A stretch of DNA of 64,000 nt from Gilliamella sp. Pra-s52 (GTDB lineage: Bacteria; Pseudomonadota; Gammaproteobacteria; Enterobacterales; Orbaceae), in assembly GCF_009795805.1 (NCBI RefSeq), contig NZ_WTEY01000011.1, forward strand, positions 27,655-91,654, in the 5' to 3' direction. The notes beneath the pieces are model-generated. The model was not told the origin of the DNA, did not search any database, and saw only the letters and a list, made by a program, of their open reading frames with translations. Positions within the stretch are counted from its first letter, which is position 1; each line of letters starts with the position of its first letter. A program made the position numbers and the translations under genes. This document shows positions 19,649 to 28,282 of the stretch, in pieces.

Positions 19649-19957
19649 CTATTCTCCTAATAGTTTAATTTGGTCAGCATGTAAAACAAGTTGGCTTGTT
19701 TTGTTGCGTTTAGTGTGGGTGCTTATAAATCCACTAACTAAAACGTTGCTGCCTTTTTTTATGTAACTTAACTCATGTTGTCCACTGGCTATGACGGGCA
19801 TGACGCACCATGCTTGCCTTGTGAGTTCTGCTTCAATTTGTTCAGAAACATGTTCTAAATAAAACTGGCAGTGCGATATCCCACTTGGACTGACTTTTCG
19901 TATCGGGGTTTTGACAACAATTCCCGATAACGTTAAACGATTATTCTTCGGAATCAT
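19649..19957 (-). CDS. priB: Primosomal replication protein N
   Basis: Single-stranded DNA-binding OB-fold protein that stabilises PriA on stalled forks and helps reload DnaB. From the ATG at 19957 the protein is 102 residues and starts [12 protein letters not shown], aligning with the E. coli start MTNRLVLSG; an upstream frame extension to 20005 has no support. Conserved segments [17 protein letters not shown] and [13 protein letters not shown], and the ending [11 protein letters not shown], are clear. Its start overlaps the rpsF 3' end by 17 bases, so translation is coupled. Position between rpsF and rpsR is the usual one. Confidence 0.95.
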   Translation of the reverse strand: MIPKNNRLTLSGIVVKTPIRKVSPSGISHCQFYLEHVSEQIEAELTRQAWCVMPVIASGQHELSYIKKGSNVLVSGFISTHTKRNKTSQLVLHADQIKLLGE

Positions 19958-20324
19958 CGTCCATGTTTGTTTCGTTAAAATCTTCATCAGAGCTACGACG
20001 CTCATCTTTCGCTTTTAACATTGGTGAAGTTTCAGTTACAGCATGTTTAGTACGCATAATTAAACTGCGAATTACCGCATCATTAAAACGGAAGTTATCT
20101 TCAAGTTCGTTAACCGCTTCTTGAGTTGCTTCAACATTCATTAACACATAATGTGCTTTGTGCAGTTTTTCGATAGGATAGGCTAATTGACGACGACCCC
20201 AATCTTCTAGTCGATGGATTTTGCCACCATCAGTGGTTAACGTACCAGTATAACGTTCAATCATACCCGGTACTTGTTCACTTTGATCTGGGTGAACCAT
20301 AAATACTATTTCGTAATGACGCAT
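19941..20324 (-). CDS. rpsF: 30S ribosomal protein S6
   Basis: Small-subunit protein that pairs with S18. The 127-residue sequence begins [25 protein letters not shown] and includes the conserved [29 protein letters not shown]. It ends in an acidic tail with a terminal Glu-Glu, the place where RimK adds further glutamates in E. coli. It is the first gene of the operon, with the promoter at 20420-20448 and an about 90-base structured leader. The GGGAGC ribosome site is just upstream of the ATG. Confidence 0.98.
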   Translation of the reverse strand: MRHYEIVFMVHPDQSEQVPGMIERYTGTLTTDGGKIHRLEDWGRRQLAYPIEKLHKAHYVLMNVEATQEAVNELEDNFRFNDAVIRSLIMRTKHAVTETSPMLKAKDERRSSDEDFNETNMDDDSEE

Positions 20325-20339
20325 TATCGCTCCCTACGG

Positions 20340-20412
20340 ATTAATCAGCTTTCTGTCGGGGCAACCGCAACCCATTGAAAGCAAGGAACATGAAAATAGG
20401 CGGTTGAAATCG
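20340..20412 (-). promoter_or_regulatory. Structured rpsF leader, candidate S6:S18 autoregulatory element
   Basis: Two helices are possible in the leader: CAACCGC/GCGGTTG (20362-20368 with 20400-20406, 7 bp) and GCTTTC/GAAAGC (20348-20353 with 20377-20382, 6 bp). They interleave, so they form either a pseudoknot or two alternative folds. S6:S18 is known to bind and repress rpsF leaders in many bacteria; that this is such a site is inference. Confidence 0.5.
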
Positions 20413-20419
20413 ACGGGGC

Positions 20420-20448
20420 ATTATATATCAAGTTATTGGATTTGACAA
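20420..20448 (-). promoter_or_regulatory. Sigma-70 promoter of the rpsF operon
   Basis: On the minus strand TTGTCA (20443-20448) and TATAAT (20420-20425) are separated by exactly 17 bases. It lies about 95 bases upstream of the rpsF ATG, leaving room for the leader. Confidence 0.7.
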
Positions 20449-20536
20449 TGAATATGTCAAGATTTTTGGTAAGACTGTGTCGCTTTTAGTTGATAGGAAG
20501 TATCTGTTTTTATAAATGTTTTTATGAAAACCTTTT

Positions 20537-20572
20537 TAAAAACTTCAATAAAATCAATACCTTTTCTGACCG
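20537..20572 (-). repeat. Dispersed intergenic repeat, copy B
   Basis: On the minus strand: CGGTCAGAAAAGGTATTGAT then TTTATTGAAGTTTTTA. It differs from copies A and D at about five of 36 positions, mostly in the first third. It sits in the divergent gap between rpsF and hinT. Confidence 0.7.
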
Positions 20573-20710
20573 ATTTTTGTGGTTGTAAAAATGCGTTGTA
20601 AAATGTAACGATTTCTATACATTTTTGTTAGTAAAATATGATATGCTTTCGCGCAATGGAATTGGTATTAGTAGATGTTTGTATAACTATATATTAAGAG
20701 GAAAGGTTTG

Positions 20711-21058
20711 ATGGCTCAAGAAACTATTTTTAGCAAAATTATTCGACAAGAAATTCCCGCTGATATTGTTTTTCAGGATGATAAGGTGACAGCATTTCGT
20801 GATATTTCTCCCCAAGCGCCGACTCATGTGTTGATTATTCCAAATAAACTGATTCCAACCGTTAATGATATTCAAGAAGAAGATGAAGCTATTCTTGGGC
20901 ATATGATGGTGGTTGCTGCTAAAATCGCCAAGCAAGAAGGCATTGACGAAAGCGGTTATCGTTTAATTATGAATTGTAATAAAGATGCAGGGCAAGAGGT
21001 TTTCCATCTTCATATGCATTTATTAGGCGGTAAAAATTTAGGTCGATTAATAGGTTAA
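20711..21058 (+). CDS. hinT: HIT-family purine nucleoside phosphoramidase HinT
   Basis: Cytoplasmic homodimeric hydrolase that cleaves AMP-lysine and related phosphoramidates. The ATG at 20711 follows GAGGAAAGG; a TTG three bases earlier is ignored. The 115-residue protein has the family opening [21 protein letters not shown] and the histidine triad HLHMHLLGG near residues 100-108. It opens the hinT-lpoB-nagZ cluster also known in E. coli. The next gene begins 7 bases later. Confidence 0.95.
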   Translation: MAQETIFSKIIRQEIPADIVFQDDKVTAFRDISPQAPTHVLIIPNKLIPTVNDIQEEDEAILGHMMVVAAKIAKQEGIDESGYRLIMNCNKDAGQEVFHLHMHLLGGKNLGRLIG

Positions 21059-21065
21059 TCATAAT

Positions 21066-21716
21066 ATGAAACAGATCAAGCGTATATTTGTTGTTAGCTC
21101 ATTAGCTTTTTTGTTGGCGGGTTGTCATCTTCTTGGAAACTCTCAAAAAGCCGAAGTAAAACCGCCTGTTGATGTTAATCAACCTGATGATACAGGCGTG
21201 ATTGAAACGCCACCGCAAATTGTTCGACAAACTGATTGGCATTCAATATTGTCGCCATTTATCAGTAAATTAGTGACCTCATCATCTTTAGACTCAGATA
21301 ATAAATTGCTTTTAATTAGTGATATTCAAAACCGCAGTGGTGATTATTTGGCTAGTAATAAAATTGATGATGTATTGCATCAATTAATGCATAAACAAAA
21401 CACGTTCACGGTAGTTGATCAACAAGCAATAAGCCAAGCTAAACAATCACTAGGTATTTCGGCTGATGACAAGCTTGTATCACGAGGTAAGATGATTGGT
21501 CTAGCTAAATCGATAAATGCAAATTATGTCCTCTTTACAACAATTTATAAAGTGCCAAGTGAAAGTACTGATGCCGATTTAGCTATGGAATTACTTTCAA
21601 CAAAAAGTGGCGAAATCCTAACTAGAGTTGCGTCGAAAGATTTTCCAAAACCGTCTGATAGCAATAGTAATGCCAATAGTAATACACAATCAAAGCAAAT
21701 CGGAGATAATCAATAA
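21066..21716 (+). CDS. lpoB: Penicillin-binding protein activator LpoB
   Basis: Outer-membrane lipoprotein that reaches through the peptidoglycan to stimulate PBP1b. The signal sequence ends in the lipobox LLAGC with lipidated C20. A Pro/Asp-rich linker (about 25-60) precedes the globular domain, which has KLLLISDIQNRSGDYLASNKIDDVLHQL and FTVVDQQAISQAKQSLG, as in LpoB. A Ser/Asn-rich tail of about 20 residues is unusual. At 216 residues its size matches. Position between hinT and nagZ is that of E. coli lpoB. It overlaps nagZ by one base (TAATG). Confidence 0.92.
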   Translation: MKQIKRIFVVSSLAFLLAGCHLLGNSQKAEVKPPVDVNQPDDTGVIETPPQIVRQTDWHSILSPFISKLVTSSSLDSDNKLLLISDIQNRSGDYLASNKIDDVLHQLMHKQNTFTVVDQQAISQAKQSLGISADDKLVSRGKMIGLAKSINANYVLFTTIYKVPSESTDADLAMELLSTKSGEILTRVASKDFPKPSDSNSNANSNTQSKQIGDNQ

Positions 21717-22759
21717 TGGGGCCGTTGTTGATTGATGTTGATGGTTTAACATTGACCCAAGACGATAAAAAGCTGTTACAAAATCCATTGGTGGCAGGGG
21801 TAATTTTATTTAGTCGAAATTACCAAAACCCTACGCAACTAGCCGAATTAATTAAACAAATTAGATCAGCTAGCTCACAACGTTTGTTAATTTCGGTCGA
21901 TCATGAGGGGGGGCGCGTTCAGCGATTTAGAGAGGGGTTTACGGCAATTCCTCCTGCGCAATCGTTTGCGGTATTTAATGATCTTGAACAAGCAAAGTCT
22001 TTGGCTTTTGATGCGGGTTGGGTTCTTGCTATGGAGCTAATTGCGTTTGATATTGATCTAAGCTATGCCCCTGTTGTAGATTTGGGACATGATTGTCTAG
22101 CCATTGGTACACGTTCATTTCATCAAGATGCTGATATTGCTTATCAAGTTGCTTCTGCCATGATTGATGGTATGCATGCTGCAGGGATGAAGACAACTGG
22201 CAAGCATTTTCCAGGGCATGGACATGTGATTGCCGATTCGCATAAAGAAACGCCTGTTGATCATCGTGAAAAATCGTTGATTGAGCACGATATGCAGATT
22301 TTTGCGAAGCTTATTGCTAATAAACAACTCGATGCGATTATGCCTGCTCATGTGATTTATCCTGCCTTTAATGATAAACCAGCGAGCGGTTCGTCATTTT
22401 GGCTTAAAACTGTGTTGCGCAATCAATTGCAGTTTGAGGGGGTGATCTTTTCAGATGATTTATCTATGGAAGGCGCTTCAGTAATGGGCAATCATGCTGA
22501 GCGAGCGCAGGCTGCGTTATCGGCTGGTTGTGATCTCCTTTTGACTTGTAATAATCGGCAGGGGACGATGGCTATTTTAGAGCAATTAATGGCGTTAGAT
22601 AAGGTTAGTCCGCTAACATCAGATAAAGCAAAATGCTTATTAACCCGTACTAAAATCACTTATGCTGAATTAATAAAAAATCCTAAGTGGCAAAATCGCC
22701 GTGATAATTTAATCAAACTTAATGAGAAGTGGGCAAATTATGCAAGTAGCCATCATTGA
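21716..22759 (+). CDS. nagZ: Beta-N-acetylhexosaminidase NagZ
   Basis: Cytoplasmic GH3 enzyme of peptidoglycan recycling that removes GlcNAc from GlcNAc-anhydroMur-peptides. The 347-residue protein shows the GH3 segment SVDHEGGRVQRF near 61, the loop KHFPGHGHVIADSHKETP carrying the acid/base histidine (about 162-180), and the nucleophile aspartate in FSDDLSMEGA (247/248). Start and lpoB stop share one base. Its 3' end overlaps the downstream regulator by about 20 bases. Confidence 0.95.
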   Translation: MGPLLIDVDGLTLTQDDKKLLQNPLVAGVILFSRNYQNPTQLAELIKQIRSASSQRLLISVDHEGGRVQRFREGFTAIPPAQSFAVFNDLEQAKSLAFDAGWVLAMELIAFDIDLSYAPVVDLGHDCLAIGTRSFHQDADIAYQVASAMIDGMHAAGMKTTGKHFPGHGHVIADSHKETPVDHREKSLIEHDMQIFAKLIANKQLDAIMPAHVIYPAFNDKPASGSSFWLKTVLRNQLQFEGVIFSDDLSMEGASVMGNHAERAQAALSAGCDLLLTCNNRQGTMAILEQLMALDKVSPLTSDKAKCLLTRTKITYAELIKNPKWQNRRDNLIKLNEKWANYASSHH

Positions 22760-23981
22760 AATTGATCATCATCAACATCTGATTGCGTGTAATGATACCG
22801 CTAAGGTGTTGTTGGGGCATAAGGCTTTGGTATTAAAACAACCTTTTGATTATCAATCGATTTTTAGTTTTGATCATACCGTTAATATTGATGAGCAAGA
22901 TGATACGATTATTGTTTTAAATTCTCAGTATTTTTTATTGCAAAAGGTGATGGAATCATCCAAAACAGTATTTATTTTACAATCCATTGATTATTTAAAA
23001 AGACACTTATCAAAAATAACCGTGGCAGCTTGCCATGCTTTTGATATCTTTGCGACCCAAAGCGTGGTTATGCAAAAACTCATAGCACAAGCGAAAGTGT
23101 TTTCTATACAGCGAGAACCGTTATTAATATCTGGCGAAACAGGTACTGGTAAGGATTTATTGGCTAAAGCTTGTCATCAATATAGCCCCCGTGGTGATCA
23201 GACTTTTTTAGCCTTAAATTGTGCAGCCATGCCTGATGATGTCGTTGAAAGTGAGTTATACGGTCATGCAGCAGGCGCTTACCCTGGCGCAATTGAGAGC
23301 AAAAAAGGCTTTTTTGAACAAGCCAATGGTGGCTCAGTATTGCTTGATGGTATTGATGAGATGTCGTTTCAAATGCAAACTAAGTTATTGCGTTTTATCA
23401 ACGATGGCTATTTTCGTCGTGTAGGGGATGATAACGAGGTTTATGTCGATGTTAGAATCATTTGCGCAACGAAAGTGGATTTAGCCGATTTGGTCGAACA
23501 AGGAAAATTTAGAAAAGATCTTTATTATAGACTAAATGTGTTGTCGCTTAATCTACCTTCTTTACAAGAACGCAAAGATGATATAGTTCAACTTACTAGT
23601 ATTTTTGTGAATGAATTTGCCAATAAACAAGACATCACACCACCAATAGTTGACGATAATGCTATTGATTATTTGAAGCGTTATTCATGGCCGGGTAATG
23701 TAAGGCAACTTAAAAATATCCTTTATTCTACATTGGCACAATTGAAAACGCCTAAACTAACGGCTAAAGATATCGTATTACCAACTTCGATGCCATCGCA
23801 ATTGTCTTGGACTAACGATATTGAAAATAAAACGTTAGATCAAATGACCAAACAATTTGAGAAAGAGGTTTTATTAAAACTCTACGACGAATATCCCAGC
23901 TCAAGAAAACTTGCCAAAAGATTAGGTGTATCGCATACGGCGATAGCGAATAAGTTACGGGATTATGGGATAGGGCGGTAA
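22740..23981 (+). CDS. TyrR-like transcriptional regulator lacking the ACT domain
   Basis: AAA+ regulator closest to TyrR, which controls aromatic amino acid genes with sigma-70. About 413 residues are seen instead of about 510: the N-terminal ACT domain is absent and only a short PAS-like region (1-105) precedes the AAA+ domain. Walker A is GETGTGKD (132-139). The sigma-54 contact loop GAFTGA reads GAYPGA, so sigma-54 activation is unlikely, as in TyrR. In Walker B, LLDGIDEM replaces LLDEIGEM: the usual Glu is G204. The C-terminal HTH SRKLAKRLGVSHTAIANKLRDYGI is nearly identical to TyrR. The start at 22740 overlaps nagZ by 20 bases; 22722 is an alternative. Confidence 0.85.
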   Translation: MQVAIIEIDHHQHLIACNDTAKVLLGHKALVLKQPFDYQSIFSFDHTVNIDEQDDTIIVLNSQYFLLQKVMESSKTVFILQSIDYLKRHLSKITVAACHAFDIFATQSVVMQKLIAQAKVFSIQREPLLISGETGTGKDLLAKACHQYSPRGDQTFLALNCAAMPDDVVESELYGHAAGAYPGAIESKKGFFEQANGGSVLLDGIDEMSFQMQTKLLRFINDGYFRRVGDDNEVYVDVRIICATKVDLADLVEQGKFRKDLYYRLNVLSLNLPSLQERKDDIVQLTSIFVNEFANKQDITPPIVDDNAIDYLKRYSWPGNVRQLKNILYSTLAQLKTPKLTAKDIVLPTSMPSQLSWTNDIENKTLDQMTKQFEKEVLLKLYDEYPSSRKLAKRLGVSHTAIANKLRDYGIGR

Positions 23982-24079
23982 TAAATTTATCTTTATCTAT
24001 ATTGTAACAAAAAGAAATATAACAAGTAATATGACATATACATTAATATGATTCTATTCAACTAAATTAACTTATATTT

Positions 24080-24113
24080 AACATATTTTAAAATATGTTT
24101 AAAATATGTTAAA
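24080..24113. promoter_or_regulatory. 20-bp perfect palindrome with overlapping direct repeat upstream of glycan island
   Basis: AACATATTTTAAAATATGTT (24080-24099) is a perfect palindrome. Its right arm, TTTAAAATATGTT, recurs immediately as a direct repeat ending near 24111. It lies about 70-100 bases upstream of the first island gene and may be an operator. Confidence 0.45.
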
Positions 24114-24182
24114 TAGTTGTTATACTGACGTAGAAGGGTAAGGTTTGAAAAATTATATGTGATTTAATTTAGGTAATTTAAT

Positions 24183-26276
24183 GTGAAGACAGATATTATT
24201 AATTTATTAAGCTCTACTAGGAATTATTTTTTTCAAAATGCCAGAACATATGACAATATCTATATTGAAAGAGTTTTAAAGGATATTGAGTGCTATGAAG
24301 TGATTTCATTTGATATTTTTGACACTATTTTGACAAGGTTAGTCGAGTGTCCTATAGATGTTTTTTCGATTGTAGAGAAATATTTAATTGAAAAAGGTCA
24401 TTCTTGTGTTGGCTTTGCCGTCGCTAGATTCGAATCGGAAAAAATTGCTAGAGATATTGCCTATCAACAAAATATAGAAGAGGTTACTTTAGACAATATT
24501 TATGAACAATTGAAGATAACTTATCCTGAGTATCGAGATGTTATAGAAGAAGCAAAGCAAACTGAAATAATGATCGAAATAAATTATTGTGTTCCATCTT
24601 TAGATAATCTATTTTTGATAAATAAAATTTTTGAAAAAAATAAAAAAATTATTTTAGTTTCTGATATGTATTTAGATGAAGAAACAATTAAAAAAATGTT
24701 AAGCAAAGTTGGGGTTTCATCTTTTGATAAATTATATTTATCAAGCAATTTATTAAAGACTAAAAATCACGGTACTATTTGGCAAAACGTCCTTGATGAT
24801 TACGCCAATCAAAAAATCCTACATATTGGTGATAACTATTACTCAGATGTTGAGGTGCCTAAAAGAAATGGTATAGATACTATTTGGTATAATTCTCTCA
24901 TAACAGAAAGAAGATTAGGTGGGCAATTGTCGACAGATATTATTCCTTTTTCTTTGATAAAAAAGATGATTTTATTAACAGATAAGGTAATATCTAAAGA
25001 TTTCTGGTTTGTTTTCGGAATTTGTTGTGGTTCTTTTTTTATTTATAGCTTTCTTCAATGGTTGAATGATCATGTTAGAAAAAATAAAATTGAACATGTT
25101 TACTTTTGCTCTCGTGATGCACAAATTATTTACAATTTATGGAAAGAATTTAATTTTGATAAACTATGTGGTGTAACATCAAGTTATTTATATATTTCTA
25201 GACTTGTTCTTGGATATAGCCAGTGTTACATTGAATGTCAAAAACATAACAAACTTTCTGAGGCATCTTTAACTTTTCTTTCTAACCATAATATAGTTGA
25301 AGGGCAAACTAATAGAGGCGTTCTAACAAGATTAAAAATTAATATATCAGATATTGACGTAAATAATTTTGTTAATAAATTTGGTGATTTGGATAGCAAA
25401 TTTAATTTTTCACTATTGGATGATTTTAAATTTTATCTTGGTCATGATTTACTTCCTTTACTACTGCCTCAATTTGAAGAACAATACAAAAATTCCTATC
25501 AATACTATGATCAAGAAGGTATATTTAGCTCTAAAAAAATAGCAATAGTTGATTTGGGCTGGTCTGGTACTTTACAGCAAGCTCTAACTCTGTTTAGAGA
25601 AAATCATGGTATTAAAGAAAAAATATCTGGGTTTTATTATGGATTACACAATGGTTTGGCTACTGGCCGAATATTTTACAACGGATTAATGAATGCTGCA
25701 TTTTTTAGTGAATTCAATGATCCTAATAAAAGTTTCTTAATGAAAAATAGCATTAATATATTAGAGAATCTTCATGTAGCAGATCATGAGTCTGTTATCG
25801 GTTTCACTAAATCAATGGAAAAATATATTCCTATTTTCAAAGAAAAAAAAGATAATCTTAAAGAACAAGTAGTGAATTTAAATAGATTTTATAAGGGATT
25901 GCATTTAGTTATATCTAAATGGGTTAAAAATGAAGATGTTTTCGGAATTAATTCTGATTATATTGATGTAAATACGGCAAAAGGAGCTCTAGCTCAAGTC
26001 ATTTGTTCTCCTACTAGTTTAGAAGTTAAAGAATTGGGAAATATATTACACGCTCCAGGATATGATCATGAGATTTATTTTCCTTTGATTTGGTCAAATG
26101 AAGAACCTTGGGATGAGAAAATATATCCTATGATTCACCGAGGAGGTTGGTTATGTGGTCAATTACTTTACTGGAAATATAATGGATATTATTCTGACAA
26201 TGCTCATTTGTATCAAATCGTTAGTAACGAATTATCTAATTACCCGACAATTTTAAAAAACTTTATTTTAGGATAA
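24183..26276 (+). CDS. HAD-domain protein of surface polysaccharide cluster
   Basis: A 697-residue protein with an N-terminal HAD-superfamily domain and a second domain of unknown role, of the kind found in capsule and glycan clusters. HAD motif I is intact, VISFDIFDTILTR with D44 and D47; motif II is in LVSDMYLDEE near 160; motif IV in HIGDNYYSDVE with D217. A further conserved segment, YFCSRDAQIIYNLW with S310-R311-D312, opens the second domain. The start is GTG at 24183 after AGGT, with no in-frame ATG nearby. Codon use and base composition are much more AT-rich than the flanking genes, suggesting transfer. It is paralogous to the first 450 or so residues of the gene at 28283. Confidence 0.75.
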   Translation: MKTDIINLLSSTRNYFFQNARTYDNIYIERVLKDIECYEVISFDIFDTILTRLVECPIDVFSIVEKYLIEKGHSCVGFAVARFESEKIARDIAYQQNIEEVTLDNIYEQLKITYPEYRDVIEEAKQTEIMIEINYCVPSLDNLFLINKIFEKNKKIILVSDMYLDEETIKKMLSKVGVSSFDKLYLSSNLLKTKNHGTIWQNVLDDYANQKILHIGDNYYSDVEVPKRNGIDTIWYNSLITERRLGGQLSTDIIPFSLIKKMILLTDKVISKDFWFVFGICCGSFFIYSFLQWLNDHVRKNKIEHVYFCSRDAQIIYNLWKEFNFDKLCGVTSSYLYISRLVLGYSQCYIECQKHNKLSEASLTFLSNHNIVEGQTNRGVLTRLKINISDIDVNNFVNKFGDLDSKFNFSLLDDFKFYLGHDLLPLLLPQFEEQYKNSYQYYDQEGIFSSKKIAIVDLGWSGTLQQALTLFRENHGIKEKISGFYYGLHNGLATGRIFYNGLMNAAFFSEFNDPNKSFLMKNSINILENLHVADHESVIGFTKSMEKYIPIFKEKKDNLKEQVVNLNRFYKGLHLVISKWVKNEDVFGINSDYIDVNTAKGALAQVICSPTSLEVKELGNILHAPGYDHEIYFPLIWSNEEPWDEKIYPMIHRGGWLCGQLLYWKYNGYYSDNAHLYQIVSNELSNYPTILKNFILG

Positions 26277-26282
26277 TATATA

Positions 26283-27329
26283 ATGAATATATCAGAACAG
26301 TTATATCCATCTTACATTCGAGATTATGAAAATGTTGATTATATAAAACATGACGGATCTGTTGCTGTTATTATGCGAACCAAAGATAGGCCTATTTTAT
26401 TAGCAAGGGCTTTAAAAAGTGTATTAGAACAAGAGTATCAGAATTGGCATTTGTATTTGATAAACGATGGTGGGGATAAAAAATCAGTAGAAGATTTAGT
26501 AAATATATATGCTTCTTCTTTTGATGGTAGATTAACTCTTTTACATAACGAAAAATCATTAGGTATGGAAGCTGCTTCAAATAAAGGATTTGAACTTGCT
26601 TCTGAGGAATTCATTGTCGTTCATGATGATGATGATTCATGGACTCCTCAATTTCTACAAAAAACAACTAATTTTTTAAAAGAAAATAAACATGCTGTAG
26701 CTGTCATTACAAATTGTATTGTAATACATGAAGAAATCACAAATAATTATGTTCAAGAAACCGCTAGATATGAATGGGGATATTGGCGTGATGATGTTGA
26801 TATATCTGTCCTTTTGAAAGGAAATATAACTCCTCCAATTTGTTTGCTCATTAGAATGGATGTTGCTAAATCGATAGGGCCTTTTAATGCTGATTTACCA
26901 GTATTAGGTGATTGGGATTATAATTTGAGGCTATTTCGATGTGGTGAAATTTTAACATTAGATGAAAAACTTGCTTTTTATCACCATAGAGTTAATGCAA
27001 CATCTATCTATGGAAATTCTGTACATGCTGGTGTTAATAAACATAAACTTTATGCAATCCGTTACAAAAATGCGTTGGTTAGAAAATCTTTTCAAGAATC
27101 GCAAGGAAATTATGGTTTATTACAAATTCTATTGCTTGAACAGGATAAAAATTTAAATGAGATTAGAGCATTAGCGCATCAATTAGGCAACTCAATTGAA
27201 CATCTTAATCATCAATTGGTACTTTCTAATCAGGAAGTGAAAAAAATCTTGAATGAAAGAGTGACGATCTATAATAGGATCAGATTATTAATTAGAAAAA
27301 TTCGACGTTGGAAAAAACGAAAAAGTTGA
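26283..27329 (+). CDS. Family 2 glycosyltransferase
   Basis: GT-A-fold glycosyltransferase, 348 residues, expected to add a sugar to a growing surface glycan in the cytoplasm. The nucleotide-sugar fold is clear: VIMRTKDRPILLARALKSVL (about 24-43), NWHLYLINDGG, and the metal-binding acidic cluster VVHDDDDSW near residue 113. The last 70 residues, after about 275, form a probable coiled coil and end in a very basic tail (RIRLLIRKIRRWKKRKS), likely to bind membrane. It starts 6 bases after the previous gene and overlaps the next open frame. Sugar and acceptor are unknown. Confidence 0.88.
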   Translation: MNISEQLYPSYIRDYENVDYIKHDGSVAVIMRTKDRPILLARALKSVLEQEYQNWHLYLINDGGDKKSVEDLVNIYASSFDGRLTLLHNEKSLGMEAASNKGFELASEEFIVVHDDDDSWTPQFLQKTTNFLKENKHAVAVITNCIVIHEEITNNYVQETARYEWGYWRDDVDISVLLKGNITPPICLLIRMDVAKSIGPFNADLPVLGDWDYNLRLFRCGEILTLDEKLAFYHHRVNATSIYGNSVHAGVNKHKLYAIRYKNALVRKSFQESQGNYGLLQILLLEQDKNLNEIRALAHQLGNSIEHLNHQLVLSNQEVKKILNERVTIYNRIRLLIRKIRRWKKRKS

Positions 27330-27352
27330 ATAATATAAGGGTTGATAGTGTG

Positions 27353-28210
27353 ATGAAAATTGATATGAGAGATTTTTTATCAAGTTATTCAGGTAAGAAA
27401 GTTTATTTTATTACTAACCCGGGGAATGCTGGTGACGCATTTATTACATATTCGACATACTGTTTATTTGATGAATTAAATATTTGTTATGAGATTATTG
27501 ACCCTAATAATGATATTTCTATTTCTAATGAAATTCTATTTTTTAGTGGTGGAGGAAATTTAGTAGAAGGGAAGTATGATCATTTATATAAAAAATTAAA
27601 AAAATATTTAAATAATAATAAATGTATCATATTACCTCATACTATCTGGGGCTATAAAGATCTTGTTCAAGAAACGCATAGAAATTTAATTATAATCTGC
27701 CGAGAAAAGGTTAGTTATGAATTATGCATTTTAAATGGGGCTAATAAAAATAATCTGTTCCTATCTGATGATATGGCTTTTTATTTTCCACAAAATGAGT
27801 TATCACAGTTTGCTATTAAGGGTAGAGGACACGGGTATTGTTTGCGAACTGACGGGGAGTCATCTAAATTTGTTTATGTTAATGAGTTTAATAAAGACAT
27901 TTCATTATCTTGGAATGGAGAGTTGTGGGGTAATTATTTGTTATCAAAATATGTAACATATAGTTTGGCTAGTTATTTATCACAATTTGATGTGATTGAA
28001 ACAGACCGCTTACATATTTCTATTTTTGCAGCGATGTTGAATAAAAAAGTTATTATGTACCCTAATGATTATTACAAAAATAGAGCGGTATTTGAAAATA
28101 GTATTATACAAAAATATCAAAATGTAAATTTTGTTAATACCTCTACAGATTTATTACACTCTGACTATGTAATGGATTTATTAAAAAATGCTCATCTCAT
28201 TACAGATTAA
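27353..28210 (+). CDS. Polysaccharide pyruvyl transferase-family protein
   Basis: Protein of about 285 residues resembling the polysaccharide pyruvyl transferase (PS_pyruv_trans) family, which adds ketal-linked pyruvate to glycans; some relatives are glycosyltransferases. Family-like segments are TNPGNAGDAFITYSTYCLF near the start, FFSGGGNLVEGKY, IILPHTIWG, and the C-terminal ETDRLHISIFAAMLNKKVIMYPN, which carries the characteristic D-R-x-H. The ATG at 27353 is preferred because the family fold starts there; an ATG at 27308 would overlap the glycosyltransferase. Function assigned at family level only. Confidence 0.78.
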   Translation: MKIDMRDFLSSYSGKKVYFITNPGNAGDAFITYSTYCLFDELNICYEIIDPNNDISISNEILFFSGGGNLVEGKYDHLYKKLKKYLNNNKCIILPHTIWGYKDLVQETHRNLIIICREKVSYELCILNGANKNNLFLSDDMAFYFPQNELSQFAIKGRGHGYCLRTDGESSKFVYVNEFNKDISLSWNGELWGNYLLSKYVTYSLASYLSQFDVIETDRLHISIFAAMLNKKVIMYPNDYYKNRAVFENSIIQKYQNVNFVNTSTDLLHSDYVMDLLKNAHLITD

Positions 28211-28282
28211 TAATTAATATAATTATTATTAATTCTAAACTTTTAAATTTTGATATTAAATGAGTAATAAGTCAACAAAAAT

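Noticed and set aside
26392..26580. Antisense frame in the glycosyltransferase gene
   Set aside because: Shadow of the GT2 coding sequence.
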